From an uncultured Lachnospiraceae bacterium (GTDB lineage: Bacteria > Bacillota > Clostridia > Lachnospirales > Lachnospiraceae): a DNA stretch of 30,749 nucleotides. The stretch is from positions 1-30,749 of the forward strand of contig CADCOU010000248.1 of the NCBI GenBank assembly GCA_902803155.1. The letters run 5' to 3'. A model generated the notes under the pieces. That model saw only the letters and a program-made list of their open reading frames with translations. It ran no database searches and had not been told where the DNA came from. Position numbers and translations under genes: made by a program. Below are positions 15,032-23,117 of this stretch, in pieces; position 1 is the stretch's first letter; each line of letters opens with the position of its first letter.

Positions 15032-15874
15032 TTATTCAGCCTCTGTCTCCGCTGCTTCTTCCGCGACATACGGGACCACTGCGCCGCTGTATGTCTCGTT
15101 GATGTAGTTTACGACCTCTTCACTCTTCAGGACTTCGACCAGAGCCTGGATCTTCGGCTCATTCTCATTTCCTTCCGCGACAGCGATGATGTTGACATAC
15201 TGCTGGATCGCATCGGAATCCGCCGCTTCAACTGCCAGTGCATCGGTGCCGGCGTTGAGTCCTGCTTCAAGAGCATAGTTTCCGTTCAGGACCACATAGG
15301 ACACTTCGTCGATGTGGCGTGCGACCTGCGCTGCCTCGAACGGTTCGATCTCAAGGTTGTAGGGGTTGTCTGTGATGTCTTCCGGGGTAGCAGTGATGCC
15401 TGCTTCCGGATCCAGGGTGATCCAGCCCTGCGCCTCGAGCAGCAGGAGCGCTCTCGCCTCATTGGTCGTATCATTCGGTACGCCGACTGTATCGCCGTCT
15501 TCTACCTCTTCCAGGGTTGCCTTCTTGCCGGCATAGATTCCGAACGGCTCATAGTGAATCTCACCTGCATTGACCAGTGTGGTGCCCTGCTCTTCATTGA
15601 ACGCGTTCAGATAATTGATATGCTGGAAATAGTTGGCATCCAGCTCACCGGACTGTACGACATTGTTCGGCTGTACATAGTCTTCAAATACTTCGACCTG
15701 AAGATCATATCCCTGCTCTTCCAGAATAGGCTTCGCAAATTCCAGGATCTCAGCGTGCGGCGCCGGGGTCGCAGCTACGGTGATCGGCTCAAGGTCATCT
15801 GCAAAAGCACACATCGGCAGCGTGCCCAGTACAAACGTGCCTGCCAGAACTGCTGCTAAAATCTGCTTTTTCAT
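15032..15874 (-). CDS. metQ: Methionine ABC transporter substrate-binding protein MetQ
   Basis: Binds methionine outside the cell and delivers it to MetNI. 280 residues of the NlpA/MetQ family: ITVAATPAPHAEILEFAKPI, YVQPNNVVQSGELDANYFQH and VGVPNDTTNEARALLLLEAQ are characteristic. The N-terminus is a Sec signal peptide ending CAFA-DD. MetQ of Gram-positives is normally a lipoprotein, but the only cysteine (LPMC) does not match a lipobox. The C-terminus is acidic (EEAAETEAE). GAGGAGG lies close upstream of the ATG. It is the third gene after metN and metI, with a 190-bp gap that holds two hairpins, likely allowing separate control of its level. Confidence 0.94.
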   Translation of the reverse strand: MKKQILAAVLAGTFVLGTLPMCAFADDLEPITVAATPAPHAEILEFAKPILEEQGYDLQVEVFEDYVQPNNVVQSGELDANYFQHINYLNAFNEEQGTTLVNAGEIHYEPFGIYAGKKATLEEVEDGDTVGVPNDTTNEARALLLLEAQGWITLDPEAGITATPEDITDNPYNLEIEPFEAAQVARHIDEVSYVVLNGNYALEAGLNAGTDALAVEAADSDAIQQYVNIIAVAEGNENEPKIQALVEVLKSEEVVNYINETYSGAVVPYVAEEAAETEAE

Positions 15875-15903
15875 AATATCTTTCCTCCTCGTGTAACTTC
15901 TTT

Positions 15904-15930
15904 GATCCTGCCCTTTCTGCAGGGAGGATC
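15904..15930 (-). promoter_or_regulatory. Hairpin in the metQ 5' leader
   Basis: GATCCT-CCCT pairs with AGGGAGGATC, with one bulged G and a 6-nt loop, about 25 nt upstream of the metQ ribosome site. It could stabilise the metQ message after processing or termination at the stronger hairpin upstream. Confidence 0.4.
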
Positions 15931-15990
15931 CTGTTAATTAGCTGATGTATGGGATGATAACACATTCGTCCGTCAAAAATCCAATACAGG

Positions 15991-16028
15991 AAAATAATAG
16001 CCTGCTATAGGTTTCTCCTATAACAGGC
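15991..16028 (-). terminator. Terminator-like hairpin between metI and metQ
   Basis: GCCTG-TATAGG pairs with CCTATA-CAGGC (11 pairs, one C/A mismatch, 5-nt loop), followed on the minus strand by TATTATTTT. It lies 36 bp beyond the metI stop. It may be a partial terminator or an mRNA 3' end that leaves metQ to be expressed at a different level. Confidence 0.6.
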
Positions 16029-16064
16029 CTGTTTATTTTCTATAGTATCAAGAACGCCGGAGAT

Positions 16065-16721
16065 TCATTTCCGGTGATCCAGAACGCTCGCAAGCTTCAT
16101 TCCGGTCATCTGGAAGATCTGGAACAGGATAACAAGCAGTGCCACCGTGATCAGCATGATATCCGTCTTCCAGCGGTAATAGCCGTACTGGATGGCTATG
16201 TCTCCGAGGCCGCCGCCTGCAACGGTACCGGCCATCGCGGAGTATCCCAGGATGGTTCCGAGCGTGATCGTTGCGCCGACGATCAGGGATGTCTTGGCCT
16301 CAACCAGGAGTACCCGGAATACGATGGTCCAGTTGCTCGCGCCCATCGACCTGGCAGCCTCTATAACGCCTGCGTCGACCTCCTTCAGGGAGGATTCCAC
16401 CATGCGCGCGATATAAGGTGCGGCAGATACCACCAGCGGTACGATCGTAGCGGTCGTTCCGTAGCTCTTTCCGACCAGCATCCTGGTGAACGGGATCAGC
16501 AGGATCAGCAGGATCAGGAACGGAATGCTCCGCATGATATTGATGATCACATCCAGGATACGATAGATAAACGCATTCGGCCGGATCCCGTCCTTGTCCG
16601 TGACGGTAAGCAGGATGCCGACCGGCAGGCCGATCACATATCCGATAAATGTCGATACCAGGGTCATATAGACGGTCTCTCTGAGTCCGCCCGCAAGCAG
16701 CATGATCGTCTTGCTGTCCAT
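16065..16721 (-). CDS. metI: Methionine ABC transporter permease MetI
   Basis: Inner-membrane channel subunit, 218 residues with about five membrane segments, the usual MetI size. The coupling loop is seen as EVDAGVIEAARSMGASNWTI followed by VFRVLLVEA. Further family matches are SIPFLILLILLIPFTRMLVG and GTVAGGGLGDIAIQYGYYRW. It starts 2 bp after the metN stop with an AGGAGG within the end of metN, so the two are translationally linked. Confidence 0.96.
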   Translation of the reverse strand: MDSKTIMLLAGGLRETVYMTLVSTFIGYVIGLPVGILLTVTDKDGIRPNAFIYRILDVIINIMRSIPFLILLILLIPFTRMLVGKSYGTTATIVPLVVSAAPYIARMVESSLKEVDAGVIEAARSMGASNWTIVFRVLLVEAKTSLIVGATITLGTILGYSAMAGTVAGGGLGDIAIQYGYYRWKTDIMLITVALLVILFQIFQMTGMKLASVLDHRK

Positions 16722-16723
16722 GA

Positions 16724-17752
16724 TCAGTTCACCTCCTCGATCGCAAGTCCCCGCTCTTTCAGGTAGTCTTCCATATTCCGGCTGATATCCCTGTCCGTCG
16801 GAAGCTGCAGGATCATGTCGCCCTTCGCGACCCCGCTGACATTCTTCGTATTGGCGCGGAGAATATTCACAGGCTGACCGAACTGCAGGATCATATTCGC
16901 GATAACCGGCTCAAACGCGGAATTCTCACTGAAGACGATGCGGATCTTCTTCCCCTCCGTGATCTCGTCTACCATGGCGTTCTCCCCGGAGTATGACCCC
17001 TGTGCGTCGCGCAGGATCAGCTCCTTCGCAGCATGAGACTTCGGATGATCGAAGATGTCGACCACCTTCCCCTCCTCCACCAGGACGCCGTTCTCTATGA
17101 TGGCAACCTTGTTGCAGATCTTCTGGATGACGGACATCTGATGCGTGATGATCACGATGGTGATCCCCATCTCCTGATTGATCTTCTGCAGGAGGGAGAG
17201 AATCTGTTCCGTCGTCTGGGGATCCAGAGCGGAAGTCGCCTCATCACAGAGCAGGATGTGCGGATCGCACGCAAGCGCCCTCGCGATCGCGACCCTCTGC
17301 TGCTGTCCGCCGGACAGCTGGCTGGGATAGCTCTTCGCCTTGTCCGAGAGTCCGACTGTCTGGAGCAGTTCCTTTGCCCGCTCCCTTGCCTCTTTTTTCT
17401 TCTTTCCCTGGATCAGCAGCGGAAATGTGATGTTGTCCACCGAATTTTTCTGCTGAAGCAGGTTAAACGACTGGAAGATCATGGCGATCTTCATTCTGGT
17501 CGCCCTGAGTTCCTTCTCTGTCAGGGCACCGAGCTCCTGACCCTCTATAAAGACCTGTCCGTCTGTCGGTTTCTCCAGATAGTTCAGGCAGCGCACCAGC
17601 GTCGACTTCCCTGCGCCGGACATGCCGATGATGCCGTAGATATCACCCTTCTCGATCTTAATCGTGATATCCTTCAGGGCATCCACCCTCAGATCCTTCT
17701 GTGTAAAGGTCTTCGACAGATTTCTGACCTCGATCTCACTCATACTGCTCAT
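16724..17752 (-). CDS. metN: Methionine ABC transporter ATP-binding protein MetN
   Basis: ATPase of the methionine importer, 342 residues. Seen: Walker A GMSGAGKST, Q-loop IFQSFNLLQQ, signature LSGGQQQRVAIARAL, Walker B ILLCDEATSALD and switch His in ITHQMSV. The last 80 residues match the NIL/ACT-type regulatory domain of MetN, where methionine binds and inhibits transport (GKKIRIVFSENSAFEPVIAN to the end). AGGA lies 7 nt before the chosen ATG; an internal ATG at 17743 is less well placed. First gene of the operon, divergent from the LysR gene. Confidence 0.96.
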   Translation of the reverse strand: MSSMSEIEVRNLSKTFTQKDLRVDALKDITIKIEKGDIYGIIGMSGAGKSTLVRCLNYLEKPTDGQVFIEGQELGALTEKELRATRMKIAMIFQSFNLLQQKNSVDNITFPLLIQGKKKKEARERAKELLQTVGLSDKAKSYPSQLSGGQQQRVAIARALACDPHILLCDEATSALDPQTTEQILSLLQKINQEMGITIVIITHQMSVIQKICNKVAIIENGVLVEEGKVVDIFDHPKSHAAKELILRDAQGSYSGENAMVDEITEGKKIRIVFSENSAFEPVIANMILQFGQPVNILRANTKNVSGVAKGDMILQLPTDRDISRNMEDYLKERGLAIEEVN

Positions 17753-17804
17753 TTCCCTTTCCTGCTCATTCCACGATGCCGCAGAATCTTTGTTTCATCT
17801 GACA

Positions 17805-17833
17805 AATATACAACATATTCTTTTCTGTGGCAA
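17805..17833 (-). promoter_or_regulatory. Promoter of metNIQ (TTGCCA-17-TATATT) with an overlapping LysR-type box
   Basis: On the minus strand TTGCCA (17833-17828) and TATATT (17810-17805) are five-of-six matches at ideal 17-bp spacing. An inverted repeat AATAT-N5-ATATT (17805-17819) with T-N11-A form overlaps the -10 and could be a site for the divergent LysR regulator. The leader is only about 45 nt, too short for a SAM riboswitch or T-box. Confidence 0.7.
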
Positions 17834-17868
17834 TCCGCTTCCCGGTGTGCTACTCTATGCGGGACAGA

Positions 17869-17918
17869 GCCGGTCCTGTCAGGATCCGGCCATGACGGAA
17901 AAACCTGTTTTCCGTCAT
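17869..17918 (+). promoter_or_regulatory. Two tandem hairpins in the leader of the LysR gene
   Basis: The first (17869-17890) is a 9-bp stem with one bulged T and a 3-nt loop. The second (17892-17918) is a perfect 11-bp stem, ATGACGGAAAA with TTTTCCGTCAT, and a 5-nt loop. The second ends only about 4 nt before the AGAAGGAGG ribosome site of the LysR gene. They could act as RNA structures affecting translation or, as DNA palindromes, as protein sites. Confidence 0.55.
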
Positions 17919-17936
17919 TTCCAGAAGGAGGTTCCC

Positions 17937-18872
17937 ATGACGCTTCAGCAGATGCGCTATGCCATAATGATCGCCGACTGCGGCAGCATGAACGAAGCTG
18001 CCCACCAGCTGTTTATCTCACAGCCTTCCCTGTCGAGTACCATCAAGGATCTGGAAAAGGAACTCGGAACTCCGATCTTTATCCGTTCAAACCGCGGGAT
18101 CTCCATCACGCAGGAGGGGGAGGAATTCCTCGGATACGCCAGACAGATCATTGCACAGTACGGAATACTGGAAGAAAGATTTACCGACCGTACGGCGAGG
18201 AAAACCAGGTTTTCCGTGTCTACCCAGCATTATTCCTTCGCAGTCAAGGCTTTCATTGAGACTGTAAAAGAATTCGGCATGGATAATTATGAGTTTGCGA
18301 TCCATGAGACACAGACCCATACGGTCATGAGCCATGTGCGCAATATGAAGAGCGAGCTTGGCATCCTGTACCTCAATGATTTCAACCGGGAAGCCCTGAC
18401 CAAACTGTTCCATGAATATGATCTGGAGTTCTACCCGCTGTTTGCCTGCAATGTATCGGTATATCTGTGGAAGGGACACCCGCTAGCAGGAAGTCGGGAG
18501 ATCTCTATCGAACAGCTCCGTCCCTATCCCTGCCTCTCTTTTGAACAGGGAGAAAACAACGCATTCTATTTTTCCGAAGAGGTGCTCAGCACCTATGACT
18601 ACCGCAAGGTGGTCAAAGCCGATGACCGCGCAACGCTCCTGAACCTGATGGTCGGGCTCAACGCCTTTACCCTCTGCTCCGGCATCATCACGGAAGACCT
18701 GAACGGACCGGATTATCTCGCGGTGCCTCTGGCCGGCGATGACCGTATGACGATCGGATACATCAAAAAGGCCCGCGTCGCTCTGACCGAACTCGCGGGC
18801 ACTTATATAGAACAGTTGAAAGTCATCGGCGCCCAGTCGGGCGATAACGTGACCATGCTGTGCAGCCGCTGA
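17937..18872 (+). CDS. LysR-family transcriptional regulator divergent from metNIQ
   Basis: A 311-residue LysR regulator. Residues 1-60 are the winged helix-turn-helix (AAHQLFISQPSLSSTIKDLE), followed by a linker helix and a two-lobe effector domain. The start is the ATG at 17937, preceded at 5 nt by AGAAGGAGG; the frame is open further upstream, but that extension has no ribosome site and gives a non-LysR sequence. Divergence from metNIQ suggests control of methionine uptake (inference). The 3' neighbour is the polyol dehydrogenase, which is convergent, so that operon is a less likely target. Effector unknown. Confidence 0.93.
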   Translation: MTLQQMRYAIMIADCGSMNEAAHQLFISQPSLSSTIKDLEKELGTPIFIRSNRGISITQEGEEFLGYARQIIAQYGILEERFTDRTARKTRFSVSTQHYSFAVKAFIETVKEFGMDNYEFAIHETQTHTVMSHVRNMKSELGILYLNDFNREALTKLFHEYDLEFYPLFACNVSVYLWKGHPLAGSREISIEQLRPYPCLSFEQGENNAFYFSEEVLSTYDYRKVVKADDRATLLNLMVGLNAFTLCSGIITEDLNGPDYLAVPLAGDDRMTIGYIKKARVALTELAGTYIEQLKVIGAQSGDNVTMLCSR

Positions 18873-18901
18873 CCCGCCTGGCGGGAACAGCTTTCCTGTT
18901 C

Positions 18902-20026
18902 TTAATCGAACTTGATGACAGCCTTGACCACTTCGTTCTTCTTGTTCACCGAATCCTCAAACGCCTGCTGGATCTGATCCAGTGAATAGACATGTGTGGC
19001 GACCTTTTCGATCGGAGCAAGTCCGCTCGCAACCGTTGCGACGCTCTTCGGGAACATGTTCACATAGCGGAACAGAGACCTTATCTCGAGTTCCTTCGCC
19101 ATGACCTGGCCGAAGTTGAAGGTCAGCTCTTCTTCGGCTGACATTCCTACCAGCACGATCCGTCCGCCGCGGCGGGCAATGTGCGCAGTCTGCGCGATGG
19201 TGAACTTGCTTCCGGCTGTCTCGAATACAATATCCGGTCCTTGGCCGCCGGTCAGTTCTTTGATGCGCGCGACCGCATCCTCATTTCTCCCGTTGATCAC
19301 ATAGTCCGCGCCGAGCTCTTTCGCCTTCTCCAGACGGATGTCCTCCAGATCGCAGACAATGATCTTGCTGGCCCCCCTTGCCTTGCAGGACAGCATGGTC
19401 ATCAGTCCGATGCATCCGCTGCCCAGGATCGCGACGGTATTCCCGACTGTAACTTCACCTTTCTCCGCGGCAAACATACCGGTAGCCATCGGCTCGATCA
19501 GAGCGCCCTGCACCGCATCCATGCCTTCCGGAAGCTTGTAGCACAGGTCTGCCTGGAACGGGACATATTTCATGTAGCAGCCCTGGATCGGAGGAGTTGC
19601 CCAGAACGTCACATTCTCGCACAGATTGTAGTGTCCGGACTTACAGAATCTGCACTTGCCGCAGGTTACACTCGGTTCGCAGCATACGCGGTCACCTATC
19701 TTCAGGTCAGTCACTTCCGCACCGACTTCCACAATGGTTCCGGAGCATTCATGGCCAAGCATAAAGGGGATATCCCTCTCCTTGTCGACCAGGAACGTAC
19801 CGCAGCGTCCGTCATGGAAGTAATGTACGTCAGAACCGCACACACCCACGCACTCCACCTGGATCAGGACCTGATCCGGACGGACCGGTTTTACCTCGAG
19901 CTGTGCTTTCATCCGCTCGCTCATTACGGGATCCTTGACGATCTCATCTACATTTGTCTCATCCACGACGACCATGGTATCCACAGCTGTCATGAAAGCA
20001 CCTCTGTTGATATACTTCTTATCCAT
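18902..20026 (-). CDS. Zinc-dependent polyol (sorbitol/xylitol-type) dehydrogenase, MDR superfamily
   Basis: Oxidises a sugar alcohol to a ketose with NAD. 374 residues. Catalytic zinc ligands fit Cys63 (VGVCGSDVHYF) and His92/Glu93 (LGHECSG); structural zinc cysteines are 122, 125, 128 and 136 (CGKCRFCKSGHYNLC). The nucleotide-binding motif is GSGCIG (202-207), and the Asp after the second strand (IIVCDLED) favours NAD over NADP. There is an N-terminal extension of roughly 30 residues compared with typical sorbitol dehydrogenases, but AGGAGG lies just before the ATG, supporting this start. Last gene of the pentitol operon; with xylulokinase in the same operon, oxidation of xylitol or D-arabitol to D-xylulose is the best guess. 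Confidence 0.92.
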   Translation of the reverse strand: MDKKYINRGAFMTAVDTMVVVDETNVDEIVKDPVMSERMKAQLEVKPVRPDQVLIQVECVGVCGSDVHYFHDGRCGTFLVDKERDIPFMLGHECSGTIVEVGAEVTDLKIGDRVCCEPSVTCGKCRFCKSGHYNLCENVTFWATPPIQGCYMKYVPFQADLCYKLPEGMDAVQGALIEPMATGMFAAEKGEVTVGNTVAILGSGCIGLMTMLSCKARGASKIIVCDLEDIRLEKAKELGADYVINGRNEDAVARIKELTGGQGPDIVFETAGSKFTIAQTAHIARRGGRIVLVGMSAEEELTFNFGQVMAKELEIRSLFRYVNMFPKSVATVASGLAPIEKVATHVYSLDQIQQAFEDSVNKKNEVVKAVIKFD

Positions 20027-20082
20027 GTTATTCCTCCTGCACTTCTGTTATGATTCATGTCACGGCAGAGCTCTGAACGGTG

Positions 20083-20117
20083 CCTGCCGGTTACTGCAAC
20101 CTAACCGCAAAGGCAGG
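20083..20117 (-). promoter_or_regulatory. Hairpin between the SDR gene and the zinc dehydrogenase gene
   Basis: CCTGCC (20083-20088) pairs with GGCAGG (20112-20117), and GGTTA (20089-20093) with TAACC (20102-20106), leaving an 8-nt loop and a 5-nt bulge. It lies in a 133-bp gap otherwise without features and has no T-run. A processing or message-stability element is possible. Confidence 0.4.
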
Positions 20118-20159
20118 ACAATCAAAGCATCCATTCCACTGAAACATCACACTGAAAGT

Positions 20160-20942
20160 TTACACTGCCGTGTAGAGACCGTCAACGATGATATCCACTC
20201 CATTCGTATAGGTGGACGCATCACTTGCCAGCCAGATCGCCGCGCCGGACAGTTCCTCCGGCTTCGCCATCCTGTGCATGGGCATCAGCGGTTTCCATGC
20301 CTCCAGAAGCTCGGGCTCCACGAAATTGGGATCCACGGACATCGGCGTCGCAACGTAGCCGGGGCTGATGCTGTTCACGCGGATATTGTGATCAGCCAGC
20401 TCCACGGCCAGGCTCTTCGTCATCTGCATGACGCCTGCCTTGGATGCGTTGTATGCAACCTGTCTCTGCGGGATATTCGCGATGGTCCCGGAAATGGACG
20501 CAATGTTGATAATGCTTCCGGGTCTTCCTGCGGCAATCAGGACCCTCGCCGCTTCCCTCGCGACAATATACTCACCGGTCAGGTTGATGTCGATGCATTC
20601 CCTGAACTCCTCGACGCTGGCTTCAAAAATGTCTTTATGGTAACAGACACCAGCATTGTTTACGACGATGTCAAGGTGTCCGTAGATTTCCAGGATCTTC
20701 TGTATGCCGGCTCTGACTTCCTCCTCTTTTGTACAGTCCGCAATGATGCTGACCGCTTTTCCGCCTTCTGATTCAATCAGTTTGACGCTCTCTTCTGCGC
20801 CGGATCTCGAAAAGATCGCGATGTCGGCTCCCGCACGTGCCAGATCCCTGGCAAGTACCTGTCCGATGCCACGTCCTGCTCCCGTTACAAGCGCTGTTTT
20901 TCCTTCAAGTGAGAACAGACTGTTAATATAATTCTCTTTCAT
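20160..20942 (-). CDS. SDR-family oxidoreductase (polyol/gluconate dehydrogenase-like)
   Basis: A 260-residue classical short-chain dehydrogenase. Seen: cofactor motif TGAGRGIG (20-27), NNAG (95-98), catalytic Ser149 region NIASISG and the YNASK active site (Tyr164, Lys168). SPGYVATPM and the C-terminal GVDIIVDG are typical. The residue after the second strand is Ser-Arg (FSRSG), which is compatible with NADP use. Relatives include gluconate 5-dehydrogenases, D-arabinitol and xylitol dehydrogenases. Its position after the sugar-binding protein suggests it oxidises the imported polyol or a related ketose. GAGAGGAG precedes the ATG. Exact substrate not determined. Confidence 0.92.
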   Translation of the reverse strand: MKENYINSLFSLEGKTALVTGAGRGIGQVLARDLARAGADIAIFSRSGAEESVKLIESEGGKAVSIIADCTKEEEVRAGIQKILEIYGHLDIVVNNAGVCYHKDIFEASVEEFRECIDINLTGEYIVAREAARVLIAAGRPGSIINIASISGTIANIPQRQVAYNASKAGVMQMTKSLAVELADHNIRVNSISPGYVATPMSVDPNFVEPELLEAWKPLMPMHRMAKPEELSGAAIWLASDASTYTNGVDIIVDGLYTAV

Positions 20943-20980
20943 GCTGTCTCCTCTCTAAATAAAACTCTTTTTCTGAAAGA

Positions 20981-21006
20981 ATCGGCAGGTCCTGAGACCT
21001 GCCGAT
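20981..21006 (-). terminator. Strong hairpin after the sugar-binding protein gene (partial terminator)
   Basis: ATCGGCAGGTC pairs perfectly with GACCTGCCGAT (11 bp) around a CTGA loop, followed on the minus strand by TCTTTC. Placed between the binding protein and the dehydrogenases, it likely reduces downstream transcription so that binding protein is made in excess. Confidence 0.6.
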
Positions 21007-21012
21007 CTCTCT

Positions 21013-21039
21013 AAACCGGAATCAATGACAATCCGGTTT
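21013..21039 (-). promoter_or_regulatory. Second inverted repeat in the binding-protein 3' region
   Basis: AAACCGGA (21013-21020) and TCCGGTTT (21032-21039) form an 8-bp stem with an 11-nt loop between the binding-protein stop and the terminator-like hairpin. It probably helps protect the 3' end of the binding-protein message. Confidence 0.5.
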
Positions 21040-21057
21040 CAGGGGTTCACGCTTCGA

Positions 21058-22017
21058 TCACTCTTTGATCTGGCCGTTCGCCTTGTACATCTCAACATAC
21101 TCATCTGCATTGTCCTTGGTGATAAGCGGAGCCGGGACGTTGTCATATACGTCGGTGACTTCCATCTCACCGGTCAGGACTTTGTGCATATACTCAGCGT
21201 TCATCTGAGCAAGGTCACCTGCGGACTGCAGGCCGGTGGAGGTCATGCGGCCTTCCTGGATCAGCAGGCAGGCTTCAGCGGTACCGTCAACACCATATGC
21301 AAGGACTCCGTCATATGCCGGGTCATCCTTGACAACTTCCAGAGCACCGGCAGCCATGTTGTCGTTCATGGAGATGATCGCGTCGATGTGATCATTTGCC
21401 TGTACCCAGTCTTCCATGAGGGTCATAGCCTCATCCTTGTTCCAGTTAGCGATATCCTCGGCAACGATCTCGACATCTTCTCTCTTGTCGAAGAACTCTG
21501 CCTGCCATGCATTTCTTCTCTCGGTGCTGTGGAAGTTGCCTGCCGGGCCGAGAAGAACGACGACTTTCGCATTTTCCGGAACCTGATCTACTGCGATGTC
21601 GCAGTTAACCTTGGCCTGCTCGTACGGATCAGCGTCGACAGAACCTGTTCCTTCGCACTCTACACGCGGGTTGGTGGTAATGCAGGGGATGCCGGCATCT
21701 ACAACCTGCTGGATGTAGGGAAGCTGAGCCTCGCCGTTGTTTGCCTGGATGATGATTCCGTCATAGCCGTTCGCGATAGCGTTCTCAATGAGGGAGTTCT
21801 CCTTCTCGTCATTCGCCTGTCCGTCGAAAACGTCAAGCTCCATGTCATCATAGGTGTCGAACTGAGCTCTCATCTCGTCCGCCAGCCATGCAGCAAAGGA
21901 GTCTTCCTGTGCTCTTGCGATGTACGCTACCTTGAATCCGTCGGCCATTGCGGTCATCCCGAAAAGCATTGACAGTACAACTGCGCCAGCCAGAATTCTC
22001 ATTGTGCGTTTCCTCAT
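21058..22017 (-). CDS. Sugar/polyol ABC transporter substrate-binding protein (RbsB-like, CUT2 family)
   Basis: Captures the sugar or sugar alcohol for the importer encoded just upstream. 319 residues with the periplasmic-binding-protein type 1 fold: FKVAYIARAQEDSFAAWLAD at the start of the mature part, IENAIANGYDGIIIQANNGE, then DAIISMNDNMAAGALEVVKD and VLAYGVDGTAEACLLIQEGR. The signal peptide (RILAGAVVLSMLFGMTAMA-D) has no lipobox cysteine, unlike most Gram-positive binding proteins, so the protein may be released or held otherwise. AAGGAGG precedes the ATG. An inverted repeat ATAGTT/AACTAT (22048-22065) lies in its leader. Ligand not readable; the operon points to a pentitol. Confidence 0.93.
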   Translation of the reverse strand: MRKRTMRILAGAVVLSMLFGMTAMADGFKVAYIARAQEDSFAAWLADEMRAQFDTYDDMELDVFDGQANDEKENSLIENAIANGYDGIIIQANNGEAQLPYIQQVVDAGIPCITTNPRVECEGTGSVDADPYEQAKVNCDIAVDQVPENAKVVVLLGPAGNFHSTERRNAWQAEFFDKREDVEIVAEDIANWNKDEAMTLMEDWVQANDHIDAIISMNDNMAAGALEVVKDDPAYDGVLAYGVDGTAEACLLIQEGRMTSTGLQSAGDLAQMNAEYMHKVLTGEMEVTDVYDNVPAPLITKDNADEYVEMYKANGQIKE

Positions 22018-22133
22018 GTTACTACCTCCTTAGTGAAAAATATGTTGATAGTTCTCTGCAACTATTGCATTCATTGACAGTTACGTTCCGCTTCTGCGGA
22101 TTGACCGGGAGAAATGACCTCCGCAAGTAAGGA

Positions 22134-23117
22134 TCATTTCTTCTCTTTGTTGTCGTCCTCGGTCAGTATGATCTTTCTGGTCTTGCGGCTCTTGGAACGT
22201 ATATCGAATACGACCGCTACCGCAATGATCAGGCCCTTGATCATCTGCTGGATGTAGGAATCGACGCCGTTCAGGTTCATGATATTGTTCAGGAAACCGA
22301 TGATGAACGCGCCGGCCAGCGTGCCCATCGTGGTGCCGATACCGCCCGAGAAACTGGTTCCGCCGACGATCGCGGCTGTAAGACCTTCCATCTCGTAGCC
22401 GACCGCGCCGTTGGGAAGACCGGCATTGACGCGGGACATGAAGATCACGCCTGCGATACCGGCCAGGATTCCGTTGATGATATAGGTGATGTATTTGCTC
22501 CGCTTGACATTGATACCGGATGCCACCGCAGCCGCCTCATTGCCGCCGATCGCGTACAATGACCTGCCGTACCGGGTGTGGTTCAGTATGTACCAGACGA
22601 TTACCGTAATGAGGACCATGAAGATAACGGGAACCGGAATGATACCGATGCTTCCCTGACCAACCTTTACATAATCTCCAAGCTGCAGCAGGTTCTGGCC
22701 GTTCGTGGAATACAGTGCCGCGCCTCTGGCCGCCATCTGCATGGCGAGAGTCGCGATGAATGCGGGTACTCCGAAATGGGTAACCAGGACTGCGTTGATC
22801 AGGTTGCAGCCGACCGCCACCAGGATCGAGACCAGCATCGCGACCAGGATGGAGTGGGTTCCATAATAGGTGTAGATCGAGAGACATCCGGCCAGTGCCA
22901 GGACTGAGCCGACCGAAAGGTCGATCAGACCGGAAATGACCAGTAGCATCTCGCCGTATGCAAGGATAATGCCGACTGTCAGCTGTCTTGCGATATTAAT
23001 GATGTTTCTGGATGACAGGAAATTCTTGTTCAGTATGGAGCACAGAATGAACATTGCCACCAGAATGATATAGATCGAGTATTTCTCAAATACCTGCGCG
23101 ACTTTCGAGTTTTTCAT
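22134..23117 (-). CDS. Sugar/polyol ABC transporter permease (RbsC-like, CUT2 family)
   Basis: Membrane channel of the importer, about 327 residues with eight to ten hydrophobic segments. Family landmarks: NIARQLTVGIILAYGEMLLV followed by ISGLIDLSVGSVLALAG, YAIGGNEAAAVASGINV and GRNALG-like region AAIVGGTSFSGGIGTTMGTL. The basic, charged C-terminus (RSKSRKTRKIILTEDDNKEKK region) is cytoplasmic. The junction with the ATPase reads GGAGG-N4-GTGATG, exactly as at potA/potB; the ATG at 23117 (7-nt spacing) is preferred over the GTG at 23120. Confidence 0.95.
   Translation of the reverse strand: MKNSKVAQVFEKYSIYIILVAMFILCSILNKNFLSSRNIINIARQLTVGIILAYGEMLLVISGLIDLSVGSVLALAGCLSIYTYYGTHSILVAMLVSILVAVGCNLINAVLVTHFGVPAFIATLAMQMAARGAALYSTNGQNLLQLGDYVKVGQGSIGIIPVPVIFMVLITVIVWYILNHTRYGRSLYAIGGNEAAAVASGINVKRSKYITYIINGILAGIAGVIFMSRVNAGLPNGAVGYEMEGLTAAIVGGTSFSGGIGTTMGTLAGAFIIGFLNNIMNLNGVDSYIQQMIKGLIIAVAVVFDIRSKSRKTRKIILTEDDNKEKK

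Noticed and set aside
17753..17804. SAM riboswitch or T-box in front of metNIQ
   Set aside because: The mapped-by-eye promoter leaves a leader of only about 45 nt, too short for either element, and no characteristic stems were seen.
17664..17936. Upstream extension of the LysR reading frame by 91 codons
   Set aside because: It overlaps the start of metN and both promoters, has no ribosome site, and does not resemble LysR proteins; the ATG at 17937 has a perfect ribosome site and the family's normal N-terminus.
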